From positions 124,001 through 188,000 of the forward strand of contig JAAEPF010000002.1 of the NCBI GenBank assembly GCA_024222295.1: a DNA stretch of 64,000 nt. The letters are read 5' to 3'. The notes beneath the pieces were generated by a model. That model saw nothing but the letters and a program-made list of their open reading frames with translations, was not told the origin of the DNA and searched no databases. Shown piece after piece: positions 46,186 through 57,199 of the stretch (its first letter is position 1; each line of letters starts with the position of its first letter). The translations under genes were made by a program, and so were the position numbers. Origin of the DNA: Actinomycetes bacterium (GTDB lineage: Bacteria; Actinomycetota; Acidimicrobiia; Acidimicrobiales; Microtrichaceae).

Positions 46186-47222
46186 GGGTGATGGCCGCCC
46201 TGTCGGGAGGAGTCGACAGTTCCGTGGCCGCGGCGGTGCTGCTCGAGCAGGGGCACGAAGTCGTGGCGGCAACCCTCAAGCTCTGGGGCGGCGACTCGGA
46301 CACCGGTTGCTGCTCGGTGAGCGACGTGGAGGACGCTCGCCGCAGCGCCGCGCAGCTGGGACTCGACCACCACGTGTTCAACTACACCGAGGAGTTCGAC
46401 CGCCATGTGGTCGCCCCGTACGTTGCCGACCACGCGGTCGGTCGCACGCCCAATCCGTGCGTGGAGTGCAACCGCCACCTCAAGTTCGACTCCCTGCTGC
46501 AGCGCGCCGAGCTACTCGGCTTCGACGCGGTCGCCACGGGCCACCACGCCCGCATCGTGGAGGGAGCCGACGGATCCCCACGCATCGCCCGCGGCGCCGA
46601 CCGCGCCAAGGACCAGTCCTACGTACTGCATCCCCTGCTCGAAGCCGGGCTCGACCGGGTGCTGTTCCCGATCGGATCGATGACGAAGCACGAGGTGCGA
46701 GAGCGCGCCGCGGAGCTGGGGCTTCGCACCGCCACGAAGCCCGACAGCCAGGACGTTTGCTTCATCACGCGTGCCGATGGACGCGGCAGCTTCCTCGAGC
46801 AGCGCATCGACCTGCACCCAGCGCGGGTGGTCGACGACTCGGGGGCAGAGGTGGGCGGCACCGACGCAGTCGAGCTGGTGACCATCGGCCAACGCCGCGG
46901 CCTCAACCTCGCCGGCGGCGCGGATCGCCGGTTCGCCACCGAAGTCGACGTGGGCAACCGGGTGGTGACCGTCGGGCCGCCCGAAGCGTTGCTCACATCG
47001 CAACAGGACCTGGAGCAGGTGACCTGGGTGCCCGGTGCCGGTGCGGGGACACTGGCCGCACAGACTTCCGCGCACGGAGAACCCCGTGCGGCGCACGTGC
47101 GAGCGGGTGCAGTTGGCGCTGCGACGCTGGACTGGGTCGAGCCGCAGAGCCGCGTTGCGCCCGGCCAGAGCGTGGTGCTCTACGACGGCGATGTCGTGGT
47201 CGGTGGCGGAGTCGCCGTCTGA
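46182..47222 (+). CDS. mnmA: tRNA-specific 2-thiouridylase
   Basis: The 346-residue enzyme makes 2-thiouridine at position 34 of certain tRNAs. PP-loop SGGVDSSVAA at 8-17, GRTPNPCVECNRHLKFD with C96 as likely nucleophile, GHHARI, and the second Cys in SQDVCFI near 200. It starts with an ATGA overlap with the desulfurase stop, so the two sulfur-transfer genes are coupled. The length is typical. Confidence 0.96.
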   Translation: MRVMAALSGGVDSSVAAAVLLEQGHEVVAATLKLWGGDSDTGCCSVSDVEDARRSAAQLGLDHHVFNYTEEFDRHVVAPYVADHAVGRTPNPCVECNRHLKFDSLLQRAELLGFDAVATGHHARIVEGADGSPRIARGADRAKDQSYVLHPLLEAGLDRVLFPIGSMTKHEVRERAAELGLRTATKPDSQDVCFITRADGRGSFLEQRIDLHPARVVDDSGAEVGGTDAVELVTIGQRRGLNLAGGADRRFATEVDVGNRVVTVGPPEALLTSQQDLEQVTWVPGAGAGTLAAQTSAHGEPRAAHVRAGAVGAATLDWVEPQSRVAPGQSVVLYDGDVVVGGGVAV

Positions 47223-47225
47223 ACG

Positions 47226-48104
47226 TCAGTCGCGGGCCACCGCAAGCCCGCGTTGCTCGGCGTGGGCGATCGCGGTGCCGGGCCGGCTCGGAACGATCAG
47301 CACTCCCTCGGTGTCCACGGCCTGGGCCGTGCCGTCGCGTCCAGCGGCGAGAGTCACCTCCACCGTTCCCGCGAAGTCGATCTCGACGACGAGCCCGGGA
47401 GCCTTCACGGTGAGGTCGAGTGCTGACGTGTCCACGTGCGCCGGGCCGACCCTCGAGATCGCCCTCGATGGAAACAGGACCGGTTCGGCCAGTGCCATGT
47501 CGTCCACCAGCGTCACTCCTGCGGGCACGAACACCAGCCATCTTCGCGCCAGGCGCCAGAGCGCGAACGAACCCCACCAGACCGTGACGATTCCGATCAG
47601 CACGAGCGGGATGGCGGCTGCGTAGACCTCAGCCGCGAACAACACGATGCCCGCCAGCACCGGAACGGTCGTGAGAACCCATGCGAGTGGTACCGGACCG
47701 AGCAGGAGCGCCACCGGCGCCTTGAGTGCGAAGCGTCGCTCCTCGCCCCATGAGCCGCCGTCGATGAACCAGTCGCCCACGATCGACGACATGGAGAGCA
47801 CGGCTGCGAGCGTGCAGATCCCCAGGCCCGTCCACCCGGCGGCCTCGGGTGCCTCGACCGCAACCGCACCCAACGCGGCCGCGGGTGCCACGGGAGCGAT
47901 GATCCGCAGCGCGGTGAGGGTCGAGGGCAGCGGTACGAGTGATACGACGAACCCGGCCGCCCAGAGAAGCCAGAACAGTGCCTGAACGGTGATGCGCGTG
48001 GCGTCGGCGGAACCTTCGGTTGCGCTCAGGAGACCCTCGAGCAGGGTGAAGGGGAGCGCGAGCCAGAGGGCACGTACGAGCCAGATCAATCCGGGGGCAT
48101 TCAC
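47226..48104 (-). CDS. Membrane protein, unknown function
   Basis: The 292-residue protein has about six hydrophobic segments in the first 200 residues (LVRALWLALPFTLLEGLL; ALFWLLWAAGFVVSLV; MSSIVGDWFIDGG between) and a C-terminal soluble beta-rich domain of about 90 residues (VFVPAGVTLVDDMALAEPVLFPSRAISRVG...). GTG 48104 is the start. I do not recognise the family. It converges with mnmA with a three-base gap and is divergent from the MetE-like gene. Confidence 0.65.
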   Translation of the reverse strand: MNAPGLIWLVRALWLALPFTLLEGLLSATEGSADATRITVQALFWLLWAAGFVVSLVPLPSTLTALRIIAPVAPAAALGAVAVEAPEAAGWTGLGICTLAAVLSMSSIVGDWFIDGGSWGEERRFALKAPVALLLGPVPLAWVLTTVPVLAGIVLFAAEVYAAAIPLVLIGIVTVWWGSFALWRLARRWLVFVPAGVTLVDDMALAEPVLFPSRAISRVGPAHVDTSALDLTVKAPGLVVEIDFAGTVEVTLAAGRDGTAQAVDTEGVLIVPSRPGTAIAHAEQRGLAVARD

Positions 48105-48149
48105 GTCCCCAGTTTGCGCCCTCTGCGCGCCCACCGCTAACAACGAGTC

Positions 48150-49178
48150 ATGGGGAAAACACCTGAGCTGCACATCGGGCTCCCCACAGTGCCGGCGGCA
48201 TCGCCGGCCTCGGGAGTGTCCGAAGCCGTCGAGATCGCGCTGTCCGGCCGCCCCATGCCCACTGTTCCGGTGCCTGCCGACCCCGGGTTCTCCCTGCTGG
48301 CCCAGGCCTCGACTGCCTTCGAAGGTGTCCACCCGATAGGGCTGGGCGATCTCCGTGTGAGCGACGCCTCCTTCGGGATCCGCCCCGCTGATGCCGCTTC
48401 GGTCAGGGCTGACGCCTTCGCACCCCTGCACGTGACGCTGGAGCGTTGGCCCGAGCACCGTTCCCGCGAGGCACCATGCGCGCTGCGAGTCGAGATGATC
48501 GGCCCCGTGAGCCTCGCGCTCGCGCTCTGCGCCGCCGGCGTGGCCCAGTCCCACGCCGTGGAGGCTGCCCGGATCGCGTCGGTCTATCGCGCGGAGGCGC
48601 TGATGGCCGAGGTCCGTGCCGTCGAGCCCGACCTGCCGATCGCGCTCGTCATGGACGAGCGGCGGCTCGTGGGCTCAATGCACCCGACCTTCCCGCTGGC
48701 GGTGCGTCAGGTCCGCTCGCTTCTCGACCCGGTGGTCGATGCGATCGACCATGCGGCGGGCGCCACCCCCGTACTGATCGGAATCCATGTGCCGGGTCGC
48801 TCCGACTGGCGCACGATCATCAGTTCCGGCGTGTCGCTCGTGTCGATGCCGGCCGATTCATCGGTTGCGGGATGGTCGCGGTGGATCCAGGCGTTGCTCG
48901 ACAACGGTGGCTGGATCGCATGGGGCGCGGTGCCGGTGGACCGGCCACTCGGAACCTCCGAGGAACTCCTGTGGCGCCAGCTGTTGGCCACATGGCGTGA
49001 CCTCGAGGCCGCCGGAGTCGACGGGCGCCTGCTTCGGGAGCGCTCGATGGTCAGCCCCGCCGATGGGCTGGGTGGCTTCGGCATGGCACAGGTCGGCGGC
49101 ATGCTCGAGCTGGTCGATGCGCTCGCCGGCCGCATGCAGGCCAACGCGCCGCAGCGTCCTGTATCCGCCGGGTACTGA
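48150..49178 (+). CDS. MetE/UROD-like protein (methionine synthase family-like)
   Basis: The 342-residue protein is similar in layout to the vitamin B12-independent methionine synthase-like proteins found beside ligA in Mycobacterium: LHIGLPTVPAASPA at the start and PLHVTLERWP, VRVEMIGPVSLA-like, VLIGIHVPGRSDW and MVSPADGLGGFG later. The HxC zinc pair of true MetE appears as H-V-P here, so the zinc Cys is probably missing and methionine synthase activity is doubtful. The start ATG has TAACAA six bases before it. Confidence 0.7.
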   Translation: MGKTPELHIGLPTVPAASPASGVSEAVEIALSGRPMPTVPVPADPGFSLLAQASTAFEGVHPIGLGDLRVSDASFGIRPADAASVRADAFAPLHVTLERWPEHRSREAPCALRVEMIGPVSLALALCAAGVAQSHAVEAARIASVYRAEALMAEVRAVEPDLPIALVMDERRLVGSMHPTFPLAVRQVRSLLDPVVDAIDHAAGATPVLIGIHVPGRSDWRTIISSGVSLVSMPADSSVAGWSRWIQALLDNGGWIAWGAVPVDRPLGTSEELLWRQLLATWRDLEAAGVDGRLLRERSMVSPADGLGGFGMAQVGGMLELVDALAGRMQANAPQRPVSAGY

Positions 49179-51287
<2,109 letters not shown>

Positions 51288-51317
51288 CCGGTTGCCGCGC
51301 TACTCGAGAGGGGCCCA

Positions 51318-51965
51318 ATGGGCGACAAGCAGGCTGTGATCTTCGACTTCGGCGGAGTGTTCATTGACTCCCCGTTCGCCGCCATGGTGGCGGCGGCCGA
51401 GGAGCGGGGCACTTCTGCCGAAGAGCTGTCCCTCGCCGTGTTCGGCGCCTACGACCAGGACACGGACCACCCGTGGCATCGTCTCGAACGCGGCGAGATC
51501 ACGATGGAACAGGCCCGCGAGCAGATCATGGCGAGCCACAAGCTGCCCGACGGTTCACCCCTCGACCCGTTCGAGATCCTGATGGTCCTCGCCGGCGGAG
51601 GAGTTCGCGACGAGATGGTCGGGTTCTGCCGGGAGCTGAAGCAGCGAGGCTTGCGCACGTCCCTGCTCACCAACAACGCGAAGGAGTTCGAGGACTTCTG
51701 GAAGCCGCTGTTGCCGCTCGATGAGCTCTTCGAGGACGTGGTCGACTCCTCTGAGGTGGGCATGCGCAAGCCCGCCGCGGCGATCTATGAGCTCGCGCTG
51801 GGGCGTCTGGGCCTGCAGGCGTCGCAGGTGGTGTTCGTCGACGATGCCCCGGGAAACGTCGACGGTGCGCGTGCGGTCGGCATCACATCGGTGCTGATGG
51901 GCCAGGACCGCGGCGACATGGCCGCCGGCATCGCGGAGGTCGAAGCCCTGCTCGGTTCGGGTTGA
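51318..51965 (+). CDS. HAD-superfamily hydrolase
   Basis: The 215-residue protein has HAD motif I DFGGVF (nucleophile Asp10), a helical cap, motif II LLTNN near 118, Lys of motif III in VGMRKPAAAIYELA and motif IV VFVDDAPGNVDGA. The +2 acid of classic phosphatases is Gly, as in the epoxide-hydrolase N-terminal and haloacid groups (D-x-G). Likely phosphatase or dehalogenase; substrate unknown. GAGAGG precedes the ATG. Confidence 0.85.
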   Translation: MGDKQAVIFDFGGVFIDSPFAAMVAAAEERGTSAEELSLAVFGAYDQDTDHPWHRLERGEITMEQAREQIMASHKLPDGSPLDPFEILMVLAGGGVRDEMVGFCRELKQRGLRTSLLTNNAKEFEDFWKPLLPLDELFEDVVDSSEVGMRKPAAAIYELALGRLGLQASQVVFVDDAPGNVDGARAVGITSVLMGQDRGDMAAGIAEVEALLGSG

Positions 51966-51984
51966 CCGGCTTCGCTCGCTCCGG

Positions 51985-51998
51985 GCAGCTCAGGCTGC
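51985..51998. terminator. Short hairpin between converging HAD and membrane-anchored protein genes
   Basis: GCAGC (51985-51989), loop TCAG, GCTGC (51994-51998) overlaps the minus-strand stop. Short stem; weak. Confidence 0.3.
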
Positions 51999-52457
51999 GG
52001 TGAAGCACCACGACACCGGCTCTGCCGCGTCGGGTCCGTCTTTTTGTGCCCACACCATGGCGATCACGCAGTTGCGCTCCGGCGAGAGCGACTCGATGGC
52101 CTTGCCCTGGCCGGGTTGGAACATCACGCGACCGAGGCCGAGGTCCTTGGCGAGGCCGTCGCCCTCGTCGCGGATCTCGGTGCCGTTGACGATCAGGTAG
52201 GCATCGAATCCGCTGGCCAGGTCAACGCCGACTGCGCTCTGGGCCAGCACTTCGTCGCCCGAGGCCGGGATCAGGCTGTCCACGGAGTCCGGCAGAGCCA
52301 GTGAGGTGGCTTCTTCGCCGGTGTTGGCCGCTTTCACGGTCAGGAAGAGCCCGACCACCGCAGCGGCGATCACGAGCGACGCGATGGCTGTACGGGCCTT
52401 GGGATTCAGGCCCCCAGGCGTGGTGTCGCGGCCCTCGCTGGAGTCGGTCGTGGCCAT
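51990..52457 (-). CDS. Membrane-anchored protein of unknown function
   Basis: The 155-residue protein has a polar N-terminus (about 22 residues), one membrane helix (about 23-44), and an outer domain with two Cys (RNCVIAMVW, SWCFTAA) that could form a disulfide. The ATG 52457 has CATACT seven bases before it; GTG 52463 would be one base from the hexamer. It is divergent from the PASTA kinase with 126 bases between starts, so shared control is possible. Confidence 0.65.
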   Translation of the reverse strand: MATTDSSEGRDTTPGGLNPKARTAIASLVIAAAVVGLFLTVKAANTGEEATSLALPDSVDSLIPASGDEVLAQSAVGVDLASGFDAYLIVNGTEIRDEGDGLAKDLGLGRVMFQPGQGKAIESLSPERNCVIAMVWAQKDGPDAAEPVSWCFTAA

Positions 52458-52464
52458 GGGCACA

Positions 52465-52470
52465 AGTATG
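52465..52470 (-). promoter_or_regulatory. Leaderless -10 of the membrane-anchored protein gene
   Basis: CATACT on the minus strand ends seven bases before ATG 52457. Confidence 0.4.
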
Positions 52471-52571
52471 GCCGTCGTCGGTACTCACCACGCAGCGCGG
52501 CCGGTCGCGACCCGGGCCAATCCACAGGAAAAGCACCGGGAAGGTACCCCGGGGGCACACGTGCGCGGAAG

Positions 52572-52577
52572 TACGAT
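52572..52577 (+). promoter_or_regulatory. Leaderless -10 of the PASTA kinase gene
   Basis: TACGAT ends six bases before the ATG at 52584. Confidence 0.5.
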
Positions 52578-52583
52578 GGCCTC

Positions 52584-54812
52584 ATGGCGGCGGCTGGGAC
52601 ATCCGTGGACACCGGAACGGTGTTGGCAGGGCGCTGGGTTCTGGCCCAGCGCATCGGAAGCGGCGCGTCGTCACGCGTCTACCTGGCAAAGGACCTCAAG
52701 CTCGACATTGCAGTGGCGGTCAAGGTCCTCCACGAGAGCCTGGCCGGCGACGAGAGCTTCATCAGTCAGTTCAGCGAGGAAGCCAATTCGGTCTCGGTGC
52801 TCGAACACGACCACATCGTGCGCTTCTATGACGCTGGCACACACATGGTCGACGACCTGGAGGTGCCCTGGATCGCAACGGCCTTCATGGGCGGCGGCAG
52901 CCTCCAGTCGATGCTCGACGTGGGTCGCCGACTGTCGGTCGCCCAAGCGGTCGCGGTGGGTCGCGACGCGGCGCGGGCGCTCACGGTCGCCCACGAAGCG
53001 GGAATCGTGCACCGCGACGTGAAGCCGGCCAACCTGCTGTTCGACGACACGGGTCGGGTGGCCCTGGCCGACTTCGGAATCGCGCGGGCGATCGCTGCGG
53101 CGGCGAGTACGGAACCGATCGGGGCGGTCTCGGGCACCACCCGCTACGCGTCGCCCGAGCAGATGCAGGGTCGGGCCGTCGACGGGCGAAGTGACGTCTA
53201 CTCGCTCGCACTCGTGCTCATGGAGTCGGTGACCGGCGTCGTGCCCATGCTGGCGGACACCGTTGCGGGAACGGTCGCCATGCGCTCCGACAGCAGCATC
53301 GATGTGTCGGTCGACTTCGGGGTCCTGCGCGAACCGCTGCTGGCCGCCACCGAGACCGACCCCTGGCGCCGCTGCACTGCGGCCGACCTCGTGTCGCAGC
53401 TCAACTCGGCGGTGGAACGGGTGGGCCCGGCGCAGCCGCTCGATCTCGTGGCGCTGGATGTGTCCGATGAAGACACCTCGGAACTGCGTGTCGGTCGCGG
53501 CGCCGCCGGTGTGACCGTGCTGGGAGCGGTCGGGGAGGTCGGCGATGACGTCGAGCGCTCCGAGAGGGCCGATGACGCAGAGCCGACGAGTGGCCACGGC
53601 GAATCCGACCCTGATCCCGGCGAGGCGCCCGGTGGGGGTTCCGGCCAGGGAGCCGCAGCCGGTGGCGCCGCGGATGACGACCTGCTGATCGACCTCAGCG
53701 CCTCGTCTGCAGCGGCCCTGGCCGCCGCAGACGACCTCGAGCCCTCAGGGGAGTGGCGAGCCGACTCCATCGCTGCGGCTGACGAGCACGCGCGGCTGAC
53801 CGATGCGGTGCCATCCCGGCTCGGCCCGGTCGAGCCGCTTGATGCGGCAAGCGCCCCGGGGTCGATGCAAGAGCCCGACAGGCTTGCCAAGCGGTCCCGT
53901 CGCCCCGCACTCCGCAAGGTCCTGCTGGTCGCACTGTTGGTTGCGCTGCTGGCTGGAGCGGGGGTGGCCGGCTGGTGGTTCTTCATCCGCATACCGACCC
54001 ACGTTGTGCCGGCCTGGGTCGGCGACGATGTCGCGGTTGCCACCGAGGCGGCCGAAGGCAATGGGTGGGAGGTCGAATCCGTCCAACTGGAGCGCCGCGA
54101 CGGCACGGTGGCGGGCGAAGTGCTTGCCCAGCAGCCCGAGCCGGGAACGGAGCTCGCCGAGGGTGAGGCGGTGTCGTTGACGGTGTCAGAGGGGCAGACC
54201 CTCACTGCCGTTCCGGCACTGGCAGGGGTGCCGGAAGCCGATGCTGTCGCCGCTCTGGAGGCGGCAGGCCTGTTGCTCGGCACCCGCTCCAGTGACTTCA
54301 ACGAGGACAACCCGGCGGGCATCGTGCTGCTGTTCGGTCCCGCCGAGGGAAGTGAGGCGCCCGACGCCGAGGGGCGCCTTCCGAAGGGAACAGCCATCGA
54401 CGTCTTCGTGTCCGACGGCCCCGCTCCACGCACCGTGCCCGGAGGGATCGTGGGTGCCACACGGGCCGAGGCCGTGGGCGCGATCGAGGGCGTGCAGCTC
54501 GTGGCCGAAGTGAGCACCGAGTACAGCGACACCGTCGACGAAGGAATCGTGATCAGTGTCGGCGTCGCGGAAGGCACTCAGGTGCCCCGCGACTCCGCGG
54601 TACAGATCGTCGTGTCCGACGGGCCGCGTCCGATCATCGTGCCAAACGTGGTGGGTCGCACCGGGTCCTCTGCTGCCGCCGCGCTCGAAGAGGCAGGGTT
54701 CACCGTCTCGGGCATCGAGGGCTCACCCACCGGAACGGTGCTGGCCACCGATCCCGTCGCCGGTGAGGCACGCCCACCCGGCTCGTCGGTGCGCATCTTC
54801 ACGAGGCAGTGA
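52584..54812 (+). CDS. Ser/Thr protein kinase with PASTA domains (PknB-like)
   Basis: The 742-residue kinase has a glycine loop RIGSGASSRVY, Lys47 in VAVKVL, HRDVKPAN with Asp145, and DFG at 163-165, followed by a cytosolic linker with an acidic low-complexity part (about 295-430), a single membrane helix at about 450-470, and four PASTA repeats (from about 473) on the outside. PASTA kinases sense muropeptides and control cell division and wall growth. No partner phosphatase or penicillin-binding gene is adjacent. The start has a leaderless -10. Confidence 0.93.
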   Translation: MAAAGTSVDTGTVLAGRWVLAQRIGSGASSRVYLAKDLKLDIAVAVKVLHESLAGDESFISQFSEEANSVSVLEHDHIVRFYDAGTHMVDDLEVPWIATAFMGGGSLQSMLDVGRRLSVAQAVAVGRDAARALTVAHEAGIVHRDVKPANLLFDDTGRVALADFGIARAIAAAASTEPIGAVSGTTRYASPEQMQGRAVDGRSDVYSLALVLMESVTGVVPMLADTVAGTVAMRSDSSIDVSVDFGVLREPLLAATETDPWRRCTAADLVSQLNSAVERVGPAQPLDLVALDVSDEDTSELRVGRGAAGVTVLGAVGEVGDDVERSERADDAEPTSGHGESDPDPGEAPGGGSGQGAAAGGAADDDLLIDLSASSAAALAAADDLEPSGEWRADSIAAADEHARLTDAVPSRLGPVEPLDAASAPGSMQEPDRLAKRSRRPALRKVLLVALLVALLAGAGVAGWWFFIRIPTHVVPAWVGDDVAVATEAAEGNGWEVESVQLERRDGTVAGEVLAQQPEPGTELAEGEAVSLTVSEGQTLTAVPALAGVPEADAVAALEAAGLLLGTRSSDFNEDNPAGIVLLFGPAEGSEAPDAEGRLPKGTAIDVFVSDGPAPRTVPGGIVGATRAEAVGAIEGVQLVAEVSTEYSDTVDEGIVISVGVAEGTQVPRDSAVQIVVSDGPRPIIVPNVVGRTGSSAAAALEEAGFTVSGIEGSPTGTVLATDPVAGEARPPGSSVRIFTRQ

Positions 54813-54883
54813 ACCGTGCCGGCCGGCCGGTTCCGGCGCCGAAGTGGATGAGACTCAGACGCTGATTGTCGGCGAGGTCCACT

Positions 54884-55022
54884 AACTCGCTCGTCGATCG
54901 TCCTAGGTTTCCTGTCAGCGTGTCCGTTCCGTTGGGGTGGTCTGCTGTCTGTGGTGTTCCCCAGCCGCCGCTCGATGGCGGCCGCCCCAACCGAACGGAC
55001 TCGTCTCGTCGGGGGGTGAGTT
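54884..55022 (+). ncRNA. Candidate structured RNA in the gap before the MFS exporter
   Basis: This 312-base gap between the kinase and the MFS gene contains a long stem: 54922-54937 with 54985-55000 (16 pairs, one mismatch) and an inner hairpin GCCGCC / GGCGGC (54964-54969 and 54977-54982). A possible outer stem joins 54884-54892 to 55014-55022 (9 pairs, two G-T). The layout resembles a closing stem, open bubble and long terminal stem. No known RNA family is recognised; it may be a terminator, a leader RNA or a free RNA. Strand is assumed. Confidence 0.4.
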
Positions 55023-55024
55023 TG

Positions 55025-55051
55025 CCGCCGGGTGCCGGCCCCGCCCGGCGG
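55025..55051 (+). terminator. GC-rich hairpin before the MFS exporter
   Basis: CCGCCGGG (55025-55032) and CCCGGCGG (55044-55051) form an 8-bp stem with an 11-base loop, directly after the candidate structured RNA. Could end it or an extended kinase transcript. Confidence 0.4.
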
Positions 55052-55107
55052 TCACGGGTCACACGACCAAGGGCGCGGCGTGACGTCGCCTTAGGCTGCA
55101 TCACCTG

Positions 55108-55128
55108 ATGTCCGAGGCCAGCACGTGA
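55108..55128 (+). other. Six-codon upstream open reading frame overlapping the MFS start
   Basis: ATG-TCC-GAG-GCC-AGC-ACG-TGA encodes MSEAST. A TAGGCT hexamer ends ten bases before its ATG, so a leaderless transcript would start on it. Its stop overlaps the GTG of the MFS gene (GTGA), which suggests coupled translation. Speculative. Confidence 0.3.
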
Positions 55129-56663
55129 CGCCCAGCGAGCAAGAGGACCTGGATCCCGCGATCGCGGTCGCGATCGAGGCACCCGGGGTCGACGAAGAGG
55201 CCGTGATGCCCTGGTCGATCCTGCTGCGGCGCTGGGGCAAGCGTCGGGAAGTCGCCGATGACCCGGGCCGCAAGGGGCCCTCGCCGTGGCTGGTCACGTG
55301 GACAGTGCTGCTCGGCGCCCTCGGTGTGGCGAGCTCGATCACGATCCTCGCGGTGAGCCGTCCGGCCATTGCGGATGATCTCGGCACCAGTGCATCCACC
55401 CTCGTCTGGCTGATCTCCGGGCCGACGATTGCGGTGGCGCTGACCGGCACGGTCGCGGGGAAGCTGGGTGACCTCCACGGCCAGCGGCGCGTCTACCTGA
55501 TCGGCATGTTCGGCGCCTCGGCCCTCTCGCTGTGCGCCGCCCTGGCCTGGTCGGGTGGATCGCTCATCACATTCCGCGTGGTGGGAGCCACGATCGGGGC
55601 CGCGACCGGGCCCAGTTCACTGGCGATCATCAACCAGTTGTTCGCGCGCGAGGACCGGTCGCGGGCACTCGGATTCTGGTCACTGGTCGTCGCCGGTGGG
55701 CCGGTCCTTGGCCTGGTCATCGGTGGGCCGCTCGTGGAAGCGGTCGGGTGGCGGGCCATCTTCTGGTTCCAGACGCCACTGCTGCTGGCGGCCGCACTGG
55801 TTGCGTGGGTCGTGCTGCCGGAGACCAAGCGCCATCGCAACGTGCATTTCGACGTGCGGGGCCAGGTCGCACTGATCGTCTCGCTGGGCGCCTTGCTGTT
55901 CGCGATCGACCGTGCGTCGGTGTGGGGGCTGTCGAACCCGTGGGTGGTTGGTGGACTGGTGGTGTTCCCCCTTGCAGGTTGGTGGTTCCTGCGGATCGAG
56001 GGGCGCGTCGAACACCCGCTGATTCCGCTGCCCTGGCTGCGAAAGCGGGCGTTTGCGGTGCCGGTCGTCGTCGGCTTCTTCATCCAGTTCGGCTACATGG
56101 GCGGGTTCATACTCACCCCGAAGCTGATGGCGGAAGTGCGCGGCCTCGGGGCCGACGCGGTAGCGCTGATGATGATCCCGCGGCCGCTCACGTTCGCGAT
56201 CGCGGGCCCGATTGCCGGGCTGCTGGCGCACCGCATCTCGGCGCGCACCACTGTCGTGTCTGGTCTGGCCTCGCTCGCGGTGTCGTTGTTCGCCTTCGCC
56301 TGGGTGTCGCCAGATCCGGGCACCGCAGTGGTGGTTGTGGCGCTCACACTGTCGGGCTTCGGCATCGGCGCCGCCCAACCGCGTCTTGCGTCCGCGGTGG
56401 CCAACTCCGTGGACGACACCGACCTCGGCATAGCCGGCGCGGCCCAGCTCCTCGTGGCGCAGGTCGGCACCACACTCGGCATGAACGGACTGGAGGCGGT
56501 GCAGGTCGCGACCGTCGACTCGGCGGGTCTCGGTGGCTCGTACCGCAACGCGTACCTGCTGGGCGCCGCGTTCGCCGTTGTCGGCCTCGTCATTGCGATG
56601 TTCCTGGTGGACATCGGTGCGGACCGGGCTGGGGGGCGCCGCAAGCCGTCGCCACCCAGCTGA
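55125..56663 (+). CDS. MFS drug-exporter-like transporter (DHA2/EmrB type)
   Basis: The 512-residue protein has a cytosolic N-terminus of about 65 residues and about 14 membrane segments starting near WLVTWTVLLGALGVAS. The MFS loop between helices 2 and 3 reads GKLGDLHGQRRVYL, and the antiporter-type motif C appears as GPVLGLVIGGPLVE. The 14-segment layout is that of drug exporters. A gene for a regulator is not next to it. The start GTG may be coupled to a six-codon upstream frame. Confidence 0.88.
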   Translation: MTPSEQEDLDPAIAVAIEAPGVDEEAVMPWSILLRRWGKRREVADDPGRKGPSPWLVTWTVLLGALGVASSITILAVSRPAIADDLGTSASTLVWLISGPTIAVALTGTVAGKLGDLHGQRRVYLIGMFGASALSLCAALAWSGGSLITFRVVGATIGAATGPSSLAIINQLFAREDRSRALGFWSLVVAGGPVLGLVIGGPLVEAVGWRAIFWFQTPLLLAAALVAWVVLPETKRHRNVHFDVRGQVALIVSLGALLFAIDRASVWGLSNPWVVGGLVVFPLAGWWFLRIEGRVEHPLIPLPWLRKRAFAVPVVVGFFIQFGYMGGFILTPKLMAEVRGLGADAVALMMIPRPLTFAIAGPIAGLLAHRISARTTVVSGLASLAVSLFAFAWVSPDPGTAVVVVALTLSGFGIGAAQPRLASAVANSVDDTDLGIAGAAQLLVAQVGTTLGMNGLEAVQVATVDSAGLGGSYRNAYLLGAAFAVVGLVIAMFLVDIGADRAGGRRKPSPPS

Positions 56664-56697
56664 GCCGGCCAGGCACGGATGTCACCCGGCGCGGGAA

Positions 56698-56730
56698 GGG
56701 GGTGGCCGGACCGGAGTCCGCACCACCCCC
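56698..56730. terminator. Nested hairpin between converging MFS and SCP2 genes
   Basis: GGGGGTGG (56698-56705) pairs with CCACCCCC (56723-56730), and inside it CGGAC/GTCCG (56707-56711 and 56716-56720) makes a second stem. It lies between the two converging genes and can terminate both. Confidence 0.55.
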
Positions 56731-56750
56731 GGGGGCTCGTCGGTTCCCGC

Positions 56751-57173
56751 TCAGTCCTCGGTGATGTCCTTGATGGCGGCGGCGATCTTCTCCGCTGCCT
56801 CGGCGGCCGCCGGGTCGGTGGGGGCCTGCTGCAGGACCATCATCTTGGTCATGTCGCCCTCAACCTTGATCTTGCCGGCCATGAACGCCTGCATGCCCGC
56901 CTGTGGGTTGCCATCGACGAGGATCGCCTTGGCGGTTGCGTAGTCGAGGGTGACTGTGAGCTCGGGATCCTCGATGTGGCCTACGTCCATCTGCATCTCG
57001 CCGCCGGAGGTGTCCATGTGGGCGTCGATGGAGCCGTCACCGAAGGGAACCTCGGTGATGACCTGGTTCATCCGGATCGAATGCGGGGGTGGCCCGGCAT
57101 CTGCGCTCAGCTCGTGTCGGATCTTCTTGGCTCCCTCGAGCCACTCGTCGCTCAGGAACTGGTACTTGGCCAT
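56751..57173 (-). CDS. SCP2 sterol-binding domain protein
   Basis: The 140-residue protein matches the SCP2 fold: FLSDEWLEGAKKI at 5-17, VTLDYATAKAILVDGNPQAGMQAFMAGKIKVEGDMTKMM near 76-114, and an Ala-rich last helix. It binds sterols or acyl-CoA. The ATG at 57171-57173 follows GGGG; longer in-frame starts lack support. It is divergent from an alpha/beta hydrolase, with two palindromic operators in the gap. Confidence 0.88.
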   Translation of the reverse strand: MAKYQFLSDEWLEGAKKIRHELSADAGPPPHSIRMNQVITEVPFGDGSIDAHMDTSGGEMQMDVGHIEDPELTVTLDYATAKAILVDGNPQAGMQAFMAGKIKVEGDMTKMMVLQQAPTDPAAAEAAEKIAAAIKDITED

Positions 57174-57199
57174 GTCGGTCCCCCGTCTGGTCGGTCTCC

